NCBI GenBank assembly: GCA_937925855.1
Contig: CALAMO010000007.1
Span: 39,670 to 103,669 of the forward strand
Direction of reading: 5' to 3'
DNA from: an uncultured Thiotrichaceae bacterium
GTDB taxonomy: Bacteria; Pseudomonadota; Gammaproteobacteria; Thiotrichales; Thiotrichaceae
Length of the DNA: 64,000 nt
A program made the translations under genes and the position numbers. Under the pieces are notes generated by a model that saw only the letters and a program-made list of their open reading frames with translations, was not told the DNA's origin and ran no database searches. Shown piece after piece: positions 18,266 to 28,386 of this stretch (within the stretch, counting starts at the first letter, position 1; each line of letters begins with the position of its first letter).

Positions 18266-18441
18266 ACAACGAAACGTCGCAAAACCGGATTATCTGTTAT
18301 TGGCCTGATGGCTACTGGATTACTGACCCGGAAGAGGCCGAACTGTTAGATAGTGTTAATGCCTTTGGTGCTGAGCATCAACAGCTGGAAGTTGTACACG
18401 GTGATGATGTGCAAACGGCGGTTAATGCTGAACTGGCATAA
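18262..18441 (+). CDS. Small acidic protein (59 aa)
   Basis: MNNETSQNRIICYWPDGYWITDPEEAELLDSVNAFGAEHQQLEVVHGDDVQTAVNAELA; ATGA overlap with previous gene. Confidence 0.55.
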   Translation: MNNETSQNRIICYWPDGYWITDPEEAELLDSVNAFGAEHQQLEVVHGDDVQTAVNAELA

Positions 18442-18469
18442 GTGACAAAATAAAAAAATAATCAGGGTG

Positions 18470-18497
18470 GGCTGGTTCTTTTGAGTCGGCCTTTTTT
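18470..18497 (+). terminator. Intrinsic terminator ending the rep operon
   Basis: GGCTGGTTC-TTTT-GAGTCGGCC (9 bp stem including G-U pairs) followed by TTTTTT. Confidence 0.8.
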
Positions 18498-18519
18498 GCA
18501 TCTGGTACCATAAACCGTA

Positions 18520-19218
<699 letters not shown>

Positions 19219-19286
19219 GCACACATGGCCGCATGCTCATAAAAACTAAGCTTATCTCTGAAAGTTAATCTTGTAGGTTTAGCTAC

Positions 19287-19688
19287 CTACTCGCACATAA
19301 CCCCTGGCCGTTCTTCAAAAATAAATTCATGCTGCTCTTTTGTCGATAACGATACAACTGTCCCTCTTTCAACGGTTGTGCCTGCTGCGGGGTATTGCTT
19401 GAACACTATCGCGTTATAAATATCGGTTTCACAGTTTGTCCTTCGTATATGGCGGTCAAATTTGGGGCCTTTTATAACTTGTGTTCTGATCCCATATTTT
19501 TGCAGCGCTGTATCATTGAACCAAGTGTTTGTACCTGTGCCGACAAAGTTTGGGACTGAAACGTTTGTGCTTGATGTGACAGCTGTGCCAGCAAGAAGTG
19601 GAAGGGGAGAAAATTCTACATCAGCAGTTGCTGTAGAGCTGCTTGCAATCAAGGCAGCAAATAAAAGTGAAGTGAGATGTTTCATCAT
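19287..19688 (-). CDS. Secreted PASTA-domain-like protein
   Basis: N-terminal signal peptide; VPNFVGTG...ALQKYGIRTQV...QYPAAGTTVERGTVVSLST pattern typical of PASTA. Confidence 0.6.
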   Translation of the reverse strand: MMKHLTSLLFAALIASSSTATADVEFSPLPLLAGTAVTSSTNVSVPNFVGTGTNTWFNDTALQKYGIRTQVIKGPKFDRHIRRTNCETDIYNAIVFKQYPAAGTTVERGTVVSLSTKEQHEFIFEERPGVMCE

Positions 19689-20199
19689 TTAACCTCGTAG
19701 ATGCTAAAACTAAACTTTAACTGAATGCAATATGAATGATTATCGCTTGTTTAGGTTATGTTGCTGAAAATATATACTCCCCTATTTAAGGGAGTTGAAT
19801 TTTTACCCACTAAGTTGCTACTAACGTTATGGGCAGGGATCAGCTAAACCGTTCAGGGTAGAGTGAGAAGCACCATGAATTTAGGCATATTGCGAATGCT
19901 CTAGAATGTAGGTCTTTGTTTGAGACCCACACTCTTGAGGAAACAAAGAAAAGTTTAGGGGCAAGCGAAGGGGCAAATTCTAAATGATATATTTAAAAGT
20001 TTATTTTAATCAGTTGGTTGTTGTTTTAGACTGTGTTCCTCTCTAGCACCATTTCATGATCTCTGCTTGTTTAAATTTATCTACTTTTCTTAAAATTCAA
20101 AACCTCAGTAGCCTAATGTACTTTCGTTGTTTTATTACAGTCTAAAAAATAGGTACATGATTAGGTATATCAAAACCCGCCTGTTCATAAACTCTTTTG

Positions 20200-21621
20200 T
20201 TAAACAACATCACCTGCTAGTCGGTAGGCGCGCTGTGCCAAGCCATAGGCCAGTTCATGCGCGACCTCAACAGCCTCTTGTTCACGCAGTCGCCCAGTCA
20301 TCACCAGATCGGCCAAATAAGCACAGTCCGTACGGCGCGCAACGTCATGCCGCGCTGGGATCGAGCAAAAAGCGCGGGTGTCATCATTAAAGCCGACCGT
20401 ATTGTAAAAGCCACAGGTTTCGGTCGTCGCTTCCCGGAAACGACGCATGCCATTGGGGCTATCAAAAAACCACCAGGCGGGGCCAAGCTTGAGCGCGGGA
20501 TAGGCACCGGCCAGCGGAGCCAGTTCGCGCCCATAGGCCGTTTCATCCAGGGTGAATAGAATAATGCTGAGTGTCGGCTCCATACCTACGGCGTCTAACA
20601 GCGGTTTTAACGCCTGTACATATTGAGTTTGCGTCGGAATATCAAAGCCTTTATCGCGCCCAAAGCGTTGAAAGACCGTGGCCGAATGGTTGCGGAATGA
20701 GCCGGGGTGAATTTGTAGGACTAAGCCATCCTCCAGGCTCATGCGCGCCATTTCGGTGAGCATCTGAGCGCGAAATAAATCCGCTTCCTGCGGCGTGCAC
20801 CGGCCGCTTAGGGCCTGCTGGAAGAGTTTTTCTGCCGCTGCGGTGCTGAGGTCAGCGGTGCGGGCGGTAAAGTGGCCGTGGTCGCTGGCGGTCGCTCCGT
20901 GGGCCTTAAAAAATGCGCGCCGCGTATGGTGCGCGCGCAGATAGCCCTGCCAACTTAGCGTGTCTTCACCGGTGAGTTCACCGAGGGTAGCGATGTTCGC
21001 CTGAAAGCCTTCAAATTCAGGATCAACCACCGCATCGGGGCGGTAGGTAGTAATGACCCGACCCGCCCAGTCGCTGTCTTGGATGGCTTTGTGCCAGCGC
21101 AAGTCATCTAATGCGCCTTCGGTGGTCGCCAGCACTTCAATGTTAAAGCGTTCAAACAGCTGGCGCGGTCGGAATGCCGCCTGAGCCAGCTGTTGATCAA
21201 TGTGGGCGTAATAGTCCGCAGCATTGGCGGCGGTTAAGGGTTCTTCTAAGCCGAAGACATGCTCAAACGCATGATCCAGCCAGCCTGCTGAGGGGGTGCC
21301 CCTAAACAGGGAGTAGTTTTCTGCAAATAGCTGCCAGATTTTATGCGGGTCGCTTTCTGGGGTGCTGCCATCCGCTCGTGGAATGCCAAGGTCATCCAAG
21401 GCGATTCCCTGTGAGACCAGCATGCGGAAGACATAGTGATCTGGGGTAATAAACAGCTCCGCCGGATTGGGGAAGCGTTTATTTTCTGCGAACCAGCGCG
21501 GATCACAGTGGCCGTGCGGGCTGAGAATCGGGAGGTCGCTGATGTGTCGGTACAGCGTGCGCGCCAGATCGCGGCTAGCCGGATCGACAGGAAAAAGGCG
21601 GTCAGGGTGATTTAGAGCCAT
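20200..21621 (-). CDS. uxaC: Glucuronate isomerase
   Basis: LPILSPHGHCDPRWFAENKRFPNPAELFITPDHYVFRML; full-length uronate isomerase pattern. Confidence 0.92.
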   Translation of the reverse strand: MALNHPDRLFPVDPASRDLARTLYRHISDLPILSPHGHCDPRWFAENKRFPNPAELFITPDHYVFRMLVSQGIALDDLGIPRADGSTPESDPHKIWQLFAENYSLFRGTPSAGWLDHAFEHVFGLEEPLTAANAADYYAHIDQQLAQAAFRPRQLFERFNIEVLATTEGALDDLRWHKAIQDSDWAGRVITTYRPDAVVDPEFEGFQANIATLGELTGEDTLSWQGYLRAHHTRRAFFKAHGATASDHGHFTARTADLSTAAAEKLFQQALSGRCTPQEADLFRAQMLTEMARMSLEDGLVLQIHPGSFRNHSATVFQRFGRDKGFDIPTQTQYVQALKPLLDAVGMEPTLSIILFTLDETAYGRELAPLAGAYPALKLGPAWWFFDSPNGMRRFREATTETCGFYNTVGFNDDTRAFCSIPARHDVARRTDCAYLADLVMTGRLREQEAVEVAHELAYGLAQRAYRLAGDVV

Positions 21622-21765
21622 GATGTTTTAGTCCGCAAGTTTTTTTTGTATAACACGCCAAATCGCCGCCATGATCACCCAGCGCCGCTTTTTTGTGAAC
21701 GTGTTTTATAAACGGTGCTTGGTAAGCGGTGTTTCGGGGTGCGAGGGGATTGAATGCTTTTACTA

Positions 21766-21791
21766 CACCCTCACCAGAATTGGCGAGGGTG
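21766..21791. terminator. GC-rich hairpin after the DUF533 gene
   Basis: CACCCTCACC-agaatt-GGCGAGGGTG; poor T-tract. Confidence 0.45.
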
Positions 21792-21811
21792 AGTGTCTTT
21801 AAGCCAAGGCT

Positions 21812-22627
21812 TTAAGTGTAAAGCTGCGGTACGCCCAGCTGGGCGTGGATTTGATTGCTGGTTTCGTTGGAAATGTTCAGTCCTTGGGCCAGCTGATCAA
21901 GGTAGACCGCTTCCTCTTTGCTATCCAGCGTAATGCCGAGTAAGGACATCAGATAAACCTGCTGCTCCATCCCTTGGGGGACGCTGGCGATCAGGCCGGG
22001 CAGATCAACGGGGGCCTGTAATTCCTGGCGCACAAGATTCGCTTCGTCTTCGGAAATATCGCCGAGGTGCTCTGTGATCTTGCGTTTTTCATCATCATCT
22101 AATGTGCCGTCGGCTTTAGCTGCGCTAATCATCGCTTTTAACATCAGCTCTGCATTAGCCTCATCGTCAGGCGTAACTTGCTCAGGCTCTTCACCTTGCA
22201 GTGCTGTATTAAACAGGTCGCCAAAGTTATTGCTTGTGCCTGCGCTCTGGCCTTGCTGTGCACCACCGCCCAGTGAGTTGAGTAAGCCACCGAGGCCGCC
22301 TGCCATGGCACCGCCGCCTTGCTGGCCGCCGGTCAGGCTGCCGAGTAAGCCACCGAGGCCGCCTGCAGCGCCACCGCCCTGTTGGCCGCCAGTTAGGCTG
22401 CCGAGTAAACCGCCGAGGCCGCCTGCGGCGCCACCACCCTGTTGGCCGCCAGTCAAGCTGCCGAGCAAACCGCCAAGGCCGCCACTTTGCTGGCTGCCAC
22501 CGGCTAGTCCACCGAGTAAGCCGCCGAGGCCACCGCCACTGCCGCTACCAGAACCCATCATTTTTCCTACGCCCTTCGCGACGATAACGCCCATTGCTAC
22601 TTTACCGAGTGTGCCCATTAAGCTCAT
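21812..22627 (-). CDS. DUF533/TerB-like protein with Gly-rich repeat linker
   Basis: MSLMGTLGKVAMGVIVAKG N-terminus, TerB-like ADGTLDDDEKRKITEHLGDISEDE C-terminal half. Confidence 0.8.
   Translation of the reverse strand: MSLMGTLGKVAMGVIVAKGVGKMMGSGSGSGGGLGGLLGGLAGGSQQSGGLGGLLGSLTGGQQGGGAAGGLGGLLGSLTGGQQGGGAAGGLGGLLGSLTGGQQGGGAMAGGLGGLLNSLGGGAQQGQSAGTSNNFGDLFNTALQGEEPEQVTPDDEANAELMLKAMISAAKADGTLDDDEKRKITEHLGDISEDEANLVRQELQAPVDLPGLIASVPQGMEQQVYLMSLLGITLDSKEEAVYLDQLAQGLNISNETSNQIHAQLGVPQLYT
22316..22490 (-). repeat. ~60-bp tandem coding repeats (GGLGGLLGSLTGGQQGGGAA)
   Basis: Three near-identical units of GGLGGLLGSLTGGQQGGGA in the translation. Confidence 0.8.
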
Positions 22628-22811
22628 TGTGTTCTCCGCTTAGATTAATTAATTACCATCACTAGAATATCACTTATCTGTCTGAAAAGTAGGGTACACC
22701 GGTTCATTTGGAGTAAAAGTTATTTATAGTGCGGGATTATAAGCCGCCATGATCTGTTGGTTATTTGTGTAAATGTCAGGATTTGGCTCGTAGAGTTTAT
22801 GGCTATGCGGT

Positions 22812-23750
22812 TTATCGCAGGCTGTGAGCGACCTCAACAATCAGACGCCGCATCCAGCGGTGTGCCGGGTTATGCTGCACCAGCGGGCTCCAGGCCATTT
22901 TTAACTCCAGCGGAGGGATCTTAAACGGCGGTGTTTTAATCGCTACTCTGGGATTATTTTCCTGGAGCCTTGCGGCGCGTGAGGGCACAGTCACAATCAG
23001 GTCATTTTGTTCCGCTAGCAGCATGGCGGCCTGATAGTGGCGGGTAAACACGCTGATACGGCGCTGTTTGCCTAGTGCTCGCAGCGCTTCATCTACCCAG
23101 CCGAGATGTTGCACATCATGTGGGTTCATGCCAACCCCCACGCCCATCCCCGTTTTACTGACCCAGACATGTGATGCTTGGAGATAATTGTCCAGGGTAA
23201 AGTTGGCTAAAATCGGATGATTAACGCTGAGTAGGCATTCAAAATCGTCTTCCCACACGTTGATTTGGTGAAATGACTGGGGCATGCCTTCAAAGCGGTT
23301 AATCACCATATCGACCTTGCCCCGTTCCACATCCAGAAAGCTCACATCGCTCGGGGTCATAATGTCGAGAATAATGCCGGGGGCCTCTTGCCGCAGGCGG
23401 TGTAATACCTGTGGGAACAGCGTTGATTCCGCATAGTCGCTCGCCATGATACGGAAGAAATGCTCTTCTGTTGAAGTATCGAAGGCGGCCTGTGGCTGAA
23501 TCGCTTTATCCACTTTGGTAAGCACGTCGCGAATGATGGGGCGTAATTGTTCAGCACGCTCGGTCGGCACCATGCCTTGGCTGGTACGAATCAAGAGCGG
23601 ATCATCAAACAGTTCTCGCAGGCGGCGTAGGCCATTGCTTAGTGCGGGCTGGCTTAGCCCCAGATGATTGGCCGCCTTAGTGACGTTGCGTTCGCGCAGT
23701 AAAACATCAAGATAAACCAGCAGGTTAAGGTCAATACGGTCAAGATTCAT
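22812..23750 (-). CDS. LysR-family transcriptional regulator
   Basis: NLLVYLDVLLRERNVTKAANHLGLSQPALSNGLRRLRELFDDPLLIR. Confidence 0.93.
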   Translation of the reverse strand: MNLDRIDLNLLVYLDVLLRERNVTKAANHLGLSQPALSNGLRRLRELFDDPLLIRTSQGMVPTERAEQLRPIIRDVLTKVDKAIQPQAAFDTSTEEHFFRIMASDYAESTLFPQVLHRLRQEAPGIILDIMTPSDVSFLDVERGKVDMVINRFEGMPQSFHQINVWEDDFECLLSVNHPILANFTLDNYLQASHVWVSKTGMGVGVGMNPHDVQHLGWVDEALRALGKQRRISVFTRHYQAAMLLAEQNDLIVTVPSRAARLQENNPRVAIKTPPFKIPPLELKMAWSPLVQHNPAHRWMRRLIVEVAHSLR

Positions 23751-23934
23751 CAGGACAGTGTTTCGCGGCAGTTAACGAGCCTAGCAGTATAAAGCGGGTC
23801 ACCATTATTTTCACGGTGAATAATAAAAATAACCGGTATTTATTTCATTTATGCCTTGGGGCGGCATAAGATAATTAGTATGTTTCACTCTCGTATTTCC
23901 GTCAACAACGCCAGAAGATTTTAGGAGTTTATCC

Positions 23935-25518
23935 ATGTCAGAATATCAAGACACCATTAGCACCGCTGCGGGTGTGTGCGACAGCGCCGGTAGCGGCTGG
24001 AGCGCCATTAACCCTGAATATGCTGCTCGTATGCGCATGCAGAATCGCTTTCAAACCGGTCTGGAGATTGCGAAATACACCGCAGGCATTATGCGCGCTG
24101 ACATGGCCGCTTACGATGCGGACGCCGCCCAATATACGCAGTCGCTGGGCTGCTGGCATGGCTTTATCGGCCAGCAGAAGATGATCTCAATCAAAAAGCA
24201 TTTCGGCACCACCGATAAGAAATACCTGTATCTGTCGGGCTGGATGGTGGCGGCACTGCGCTCAGAATTTGGTCCGCTGCCGGATCAGTCGATGCATGAA
24301 AAGACCACCGTTGCGAGTTTGATTGCTGAGCTGTATACCTTTCTGCGGCAGGCCGATGCGCGTGTCTTAGGCGGTCTGTTCCGTGAGCTGGATGCGGCGG
24401 CTGAGACCGATAAGCCTGCGATTCAGGCGCAAATTGATGGCTTTGAGACGCATGTCGTACCGATTATTGCGGACATTGATGCCGGTTTTGGTAATGCGGA
24501 AGCGACTTACCTGATGGCAAAACAGATGATTGAGGCCGGTGCCTGCTGTATTCAAATTGAAAACCAGGTATCCGATGAAAAACAGTGTGGGCACCAGGAC
24601 GGTAAAGTGACGGTACCGCATGAAGATTTTCTCGCTAAGATTCGCGCGGTGCGCTACGCATTCTTGGAGCTGGGCGTAGACGATGGCGTGATTGTAGCGC
24701 GCACCGATTCCCTGGGAGCTGGCTTGACCAAGCAGATTGCTTACACCCGTGAGCCGGGCGATTTGGGTGATCAGTACAATAGTTTCCTTGATGTGGATGA
24801 AGTGACGCTGGATGAGATGAATAACGGCGATGTGGTGATTAAGCAGGGTGGCAAGCTGGTACGCCCGAAGCGCCTGCCGTCTAATTTGTTTCAGTTCCGT
24901 AAGGGCACTGGCGAAGACCGCTGCGTATTGGATTCAATCACCTCGCTGCAAAACGGCGCAGATATGATCTGGATTGAAACTGAAAAGCCACATATTGGCC
25001 AAATTGGCGGCATGGTGAACCGTATTCGTGAAGTGGTTCCAAACGCTAAGCTGGTGTATAACAACAGTCCGTCGTTTAACTGGACGCTGAACTTCCGGCA
25101 GCAGGTGTTTGATGCGATGGTCGAAGCGGGTGAAGATGTATCGGCCTATGATCGTGCTAATCTGATGAGCGCGGATTATGATGATTCCGAGCTGTCGGCG
25201 CGGGCAGATGAGAAAATTCGTACCTTCCAGGCAGATTCCTCGCGTGAAGCGGGTATCTTCCATCACCTGATTACCCTGCCGACTTATCATACGGCGGCGC
25301 TGTCGACTGATAATCTGGCGAAGGAATACTTCGGTGAAATGGGTATGCTGGGCTATGTAGCTGGCGTACAGCGCAAAGAAATTCGGCAGGGCATTGCCTG
25401 TGTCAAACACCAGAATATGTCGGGTTCCGATATGGGTGATGATCACAAGGAATACTTTGCGGGTGAGGCTGCGCTCAAAGCCGCCGGTAAAGATAATACG
25501 ATGAATCAGTTTGGCTAA
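23935..25518 (+). CDS. aceA: Isocitrate lyase (long ~530 aa form)
   Basis: VVPIIADIDAGFGNAEATYLMAKQMIEAGACCIQIENQVSDEKQCGHQDGKVTVPHE: KKCGH-like active-site region (here KQCGH). Confidence 0.93.
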   Translation: MSEYQDTISTAAGVCDSAGSGWSAINPEYAARMRMQNRFQTGLEIAKYTAGIMRADMAAYDADAAQYTQSLGCWHGFIGQQKMISIKKHFGTTDKKYLYLSGWMVAALRSEFGPLPDQSMHEKTTVASLIAELYTFLRQADARVLGGLFRELDAAAETDKPAIQAQIDGFETHVVPIIADIDAGFGNAEATYLMAKQMIEAGACCIQIENQVSDEKQCGHQDGKVTVPHEDFLAKIRAVRYAFLELGVDDGVIVARTDSLGAGLTKQIAYTREPGDLGDQYNSFLDVDEVTLDEMNNGDVVIKQGGKLVRPKRLPSNLFQFRKGTGEDRCVLDSITSLQNGADMIWIETEKPHIGQIGGMVNRIREVVPNAKLVYNNSPSFNWTLNFRQQVFDAMVEAGEDVSAYDRANLMSADYDDSELSARADEKIRTFQADSSREAGIFHHLITLPTYHTAALSTDNLAKEYFGEMGMLGYVAGVQRKEIRQGIACVKHQNMSGSDMGDDHKEYFAGEAALKAAGKDNTMNQFG

Positions 25519-25557
25519 GTATCCGTTGAACTTAAAACCGCTAACGTAGAAGTGCCT

Positions 25558-26040
25558 ATGACCTTTAAAACTGCAGATTTATTGGATGACTACGCGGATA
25601 AGGCGTTACAGGTCGTACAACCCGGTTTCCACAGCTACGGTGCCCACAAGCGTTTTTCTGGCCCGGTCTCTACCATTAAGGCCTTCGAGGATAATTCTCT
25701 CGTTCGGGTCGCGGTGGCTGAGGCCGGTGAGGGCAGGGTTTTGGTGGTGGATGGTGGTGGTTCGACACGCTGCGCGATGCTCGGCGATCAGTTGGCGCAG
25801 CAGGCGCTGACGAATGGCTGGAGTGGCGTGGTGATTTACGGCCTGATTCGCGATTCGGCGGATATTAATGCCATGGCGTTGGGCGTGCGTGCGCTGGGAA
25901 CTATTCCGTTAAAAAGTGTCAAGCGGGGCGTTGGGTTACGTGATGAAGTCGTGCATTTTCATGATGCTGATTTTGTGCCCGGCCATTATCTGTATGCTGA
26001 TGAAGATGGGATTATTTTATCGCCAGTGGCGTTGTTATAG
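25558..26040 (+). CDS. rraA: Ribonuclease E activity regulator RraA / RraA-like aldolase
   Basis: LLDDYADKALQVVQPGFHSYG, VLVVDGGGSTRCAMLGDQLAQQA, GWSGVVIYGLIRDSADI. Confidence 0.9.
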   Translation: MTFKTADLLDDYADKALQVVQPGFHSYGAHKRFSGPVSTIKAFEDNSLVRVAVAEAGEGRVLVVDGGGSTRCAMLGDQLAQQALTNGWSGVVIYGLIRDSADINAMALGVRALGTIPLKSVKRGVGLRDEVVHFHDADFVPGHYLYADEDGIILSPVALL

Positions 26041-26072
26041 CGACTAATGGTATTAAGCTACGGTGACATAGC

Positions 26073-26096
26073 GCGGCTGCCCTTTTGGGCAGCCGC
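26073..26096. terminator. Bidirectional intrinsic terminator
   Basis: GCGGCTGCCC-tttt-GGGCAGCCGC, then TGTCGTTTT, between convergent genes. Confidence 0.8.
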
Positions 26097-26111
26097 TGTC
26101 GTTTTAAAGAC

Positions 26112-26564
26112 TTAGTGGCGGTGATAGTGACGCTGCTGGCCGTAGTGAACGCGGACATTATTATGTTTTAACTGGCGAATGTTTCTATCAGCGCGCCGCA
26201 GGCGCTTAGTCAACTGATTAGCCTCCTGCTTAGTTAAGCAGTGCTGGCTATTGCGCATCCGCTGTTCGGCTTGTTTAATATGACGCTGCTGTTGCTTCAG
26301 CTGCCTGACTTCCCAACGCACCAATCTACCCTGGCGTTTTCCGCGTTGGATACGGCTTTTCTGACTTGCCTGCATTTTATTGATGTGCTTACCGCTGACA
26401 CAGTGCCTTACCGGCTGCGGTGCGGGTTTGATGATCGGCGTAATGATCTGAAATTGATGACTGTGGTAATCGTGTTGTGAGTGTGCCATAACGGGTGCAG
26501 CGCACAATAGTCCGACACCGATTAGGCTATGCATGATAATTTGTTTAAACATTTTGTACTCCAT
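26112..26564 (-). CDS. Exported basic, His/Gln-rich protein of unknown function
   Basis: Signal peptide MFKQIIMHSLIGVGLLCAAPVMA then H/Q/R/K-rich helical region ending QQRHYHRH. Confidence 0.65.
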   Translation of the reverse strand: MEYKMFKQIIMHSLIGVGLLCAAPVMAHSQHDYHSHQFQIITPIIKPAPQPVRHCVSGKHINKMQASQKSRIQRGKRQGRLVRWEVRQLKQQQRHIKQAEQRMRNSQHCLTKQEANQLTKRLRRADRNIRQLKHNNVRVHYGQQRHYHRH

Positions 26565-27020
26565 GTAAAGGATTTGTGGTTTGTCCTGGGTGCATGCTAG
26601 GCATGCGCACTATCAACGAATGTACCCATTTTGACCGTCGCTATTCTATTGTGCAGTCGTGACAGCGCTAAACAATGCTGGCAGCTCTGCTCACTGTTGA
26701 TGTTAAAATTATGCTGGGTGCCACACTTGTTATGCTATAACGCCGACCTCCTTACTTAATGAAAATGGCGGCAGCTAAGCTGTTATCACATGACGAATAA
26801 GGTTGTTTAATTAGGCAGTAATCTGGGCGTTGGGGAGCTAAGCAGCTCGCGCTGAGCACAGCAAGAACCGCGAAAATTCCAGGGTTTGCTTGCTTTCTGA
26901 GCGTTTTGTTACCAAATAACAATCGACTGTCATGCAATTAATAGCACCATTTATAGGCAATTTGCTTCCAAGTGGCGGCGGGCTTGTTAGTATCTGAGCG
27001 CTGAACAAGGAGACGTAACA

Positions 27021-27308
27021 ATGGATGCAAAAAAAGCCGTAGCCCTATCGTTGGCCGGTTGGTTACTGCTGGCGCTGCCTAATGCGCATGCGCTGGAATG
27101 TGAGCTTAAGTATACGGCCAAGCGGGTGCAGAAAGATTCCAACTGGTTTGGCTCGGTGGAAAAGCCAAAATTTAAATCCGGTCAGTATTCTGGCACTGGT
27201 AAAAATAAAGCGCGCTGTACGCAAAATGCCTTACAGAAGATAAAGGCGGAAATTGAAACAGAGGGTTGGGAAATAACGGGCTATCGCATCATTCGGCTGA
27301 AACCTTAG
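27021..27308 (+). CDS. Small exported hypothetical protein
   Basis: Signal peptide (AVALSLAGWLLLALPNAHA), two Cys in the mature part. Confidence 0.65.
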   Translation: MDAKKAVALSLAGWLLLALPNAHALECELKYTAKRVQKDSNWFGSVEKPKFKSGQYSGTGKNKARCTQNALQKIKAEIETEGWEITGYRIIRLKP

Positions 27309-27345
27309 GCGAGCGATTATAAGCCCGCGGCGAGAAGACGCTTTA

Positions 27346-27975
27346 CTATCCCTCTTTTATTCGGACATTATCAGGGTCTATTTCAGCCCAGTAGCCTTTG
27401 CCCCGGCGGCTTTTAATCAAATTTTGTTCCACTAGTCTAGCGCCGAGTTCTTCGCGCAAACGCTTGATCATTTGAGTGCCGTTATCACCCGGTAGTTCGC
27501 TGGGGTGCAGCGGCTCACCGGCGAGGCGCTTATTAATCAGCGTCTTCAACGTGTGATATTGCGCGCGATTCAATTCGATCTCGGTACTATTAATGCGTAG
27601 GCGGTTACCGGGCATCAATTCAAGGCGTTCCACTACCAGTCCACTATGCTGCCAGTCCGCTAGCTTGCGACGATCTTTAGCCCAGAGCAATAACTGTGCA
27701 CCCAAAAGAATAATAATGAGCAGTAAAGCCGCAACCAAAATGCCAATCACCGTGGTCAAAAACCTAAGCACGGTATTAACCAGTCCTACATATTCTGCAA
27801 AACTTTGTTCCTCAACAATAGCGCCGCTGTCGGGATAATTGGGCGCTGTGCTGATGGTGATTAGGGCAAAAAGTGTGACCGATACTAAGAGCACAACCGA
27901 GACTAAAATGGTAATGGAAATGCCAAGCGGCAGGTCTGAACGGCTGAATAAGCGTGTTGCGATCGACTTAAACAT
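27346..27975 (-). CDS. Membrane protein with C-terminal winged-helix (OmpR/PhoB-like) domain
   Basis: Two TM segments then LRINSTEIELNRAQYHTLKTLINKR...MIKRLREELGARLVEQNLIKSRRGKGYWAEI resembling Trans_reg_C. Confidence 0.6.
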   Translation of the reverse strand: MFKSIATRLFSRSDLPLGISITILVSVVLLVSVTLFALITISTAPNYPDSGAIVEEQSFAEYVGLVNTVLRFLTTVIGILVAALLLIIILLGAQLLLWAKDRRKLADWQHSGLVVERLELMPGNRLRINSTEIELNRAQYHTLKTLINKRLAGEPLHPSELPGDNGTQMIKRLREELGARLVEQNLIKSRRGKGYWAEIDPDNVRIKEG

Positions 27976-28386
27976 CTTGACATCCTGAGGTTCTGATGGA
28001 GTTAAACATGATTTTAGCTTACAGCATACAAGGCTATACTTTGTACAGTAAGAGGTTGATTTTTAATGATTGAATAAGTTTTACCTGCCGGTGTATGTAT
28101 ATCCCTAAAACGGGTGATGACACCCTTGTGGGCGGTGGGCATCATGTGTCTATAGATTATGTTGATTCACAAAGAGCATAATTTATCAGCATTTTTACGG
28201 GTTCATTGAGGTGTCGTGACAGCACCTGCGTTCCCAGTGTACCAGAATTGCCCCATTGGCAATACGAGTCTCTCTTTGAACCGGTACTATCCCCTGTGAT
28301 TTGCCGGTTTTTTTCTTGCAATTTTCTGTATCAGCCTTATTGTTAGGCCATCTTACCTAAGAAGATTAACGAATACGGAAGCCAGC

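Noticed and set aside
14383-18441. Filamentous phage (inovirus) interpretation of the Rep/membrane operon
   Set aside because: No Zot-like (pI) Walker A ATPase, no recognisable ssDNA-binding or adsorption protein; the Rep is gpA-like. Left as an open mobile-element module.
19861-19986. Open stretch reading ...SEKHHEFRHIANALECRSLFETHTLEETKKSLGASEGANSK*
   Set aside because: Could be the tail of a decayed integrase or other gene, but no start, no motif and no homology evidence; too weak to call.
20060-20072. TCTAGCACCA resembling a tRNA/tmRNA 3' end (possible att site)
   Set aside because: No cloverleaf, T-loop (GGTTCRA) or acceptor-stem complement found upstream.
22074-22643. 189-aa Pro-rich ORF opposite the DUF533 gene
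   Set aside because: Pure antisense of Gly-rich repeats (PPRPPAAPPPCWPP); artefact of composition.
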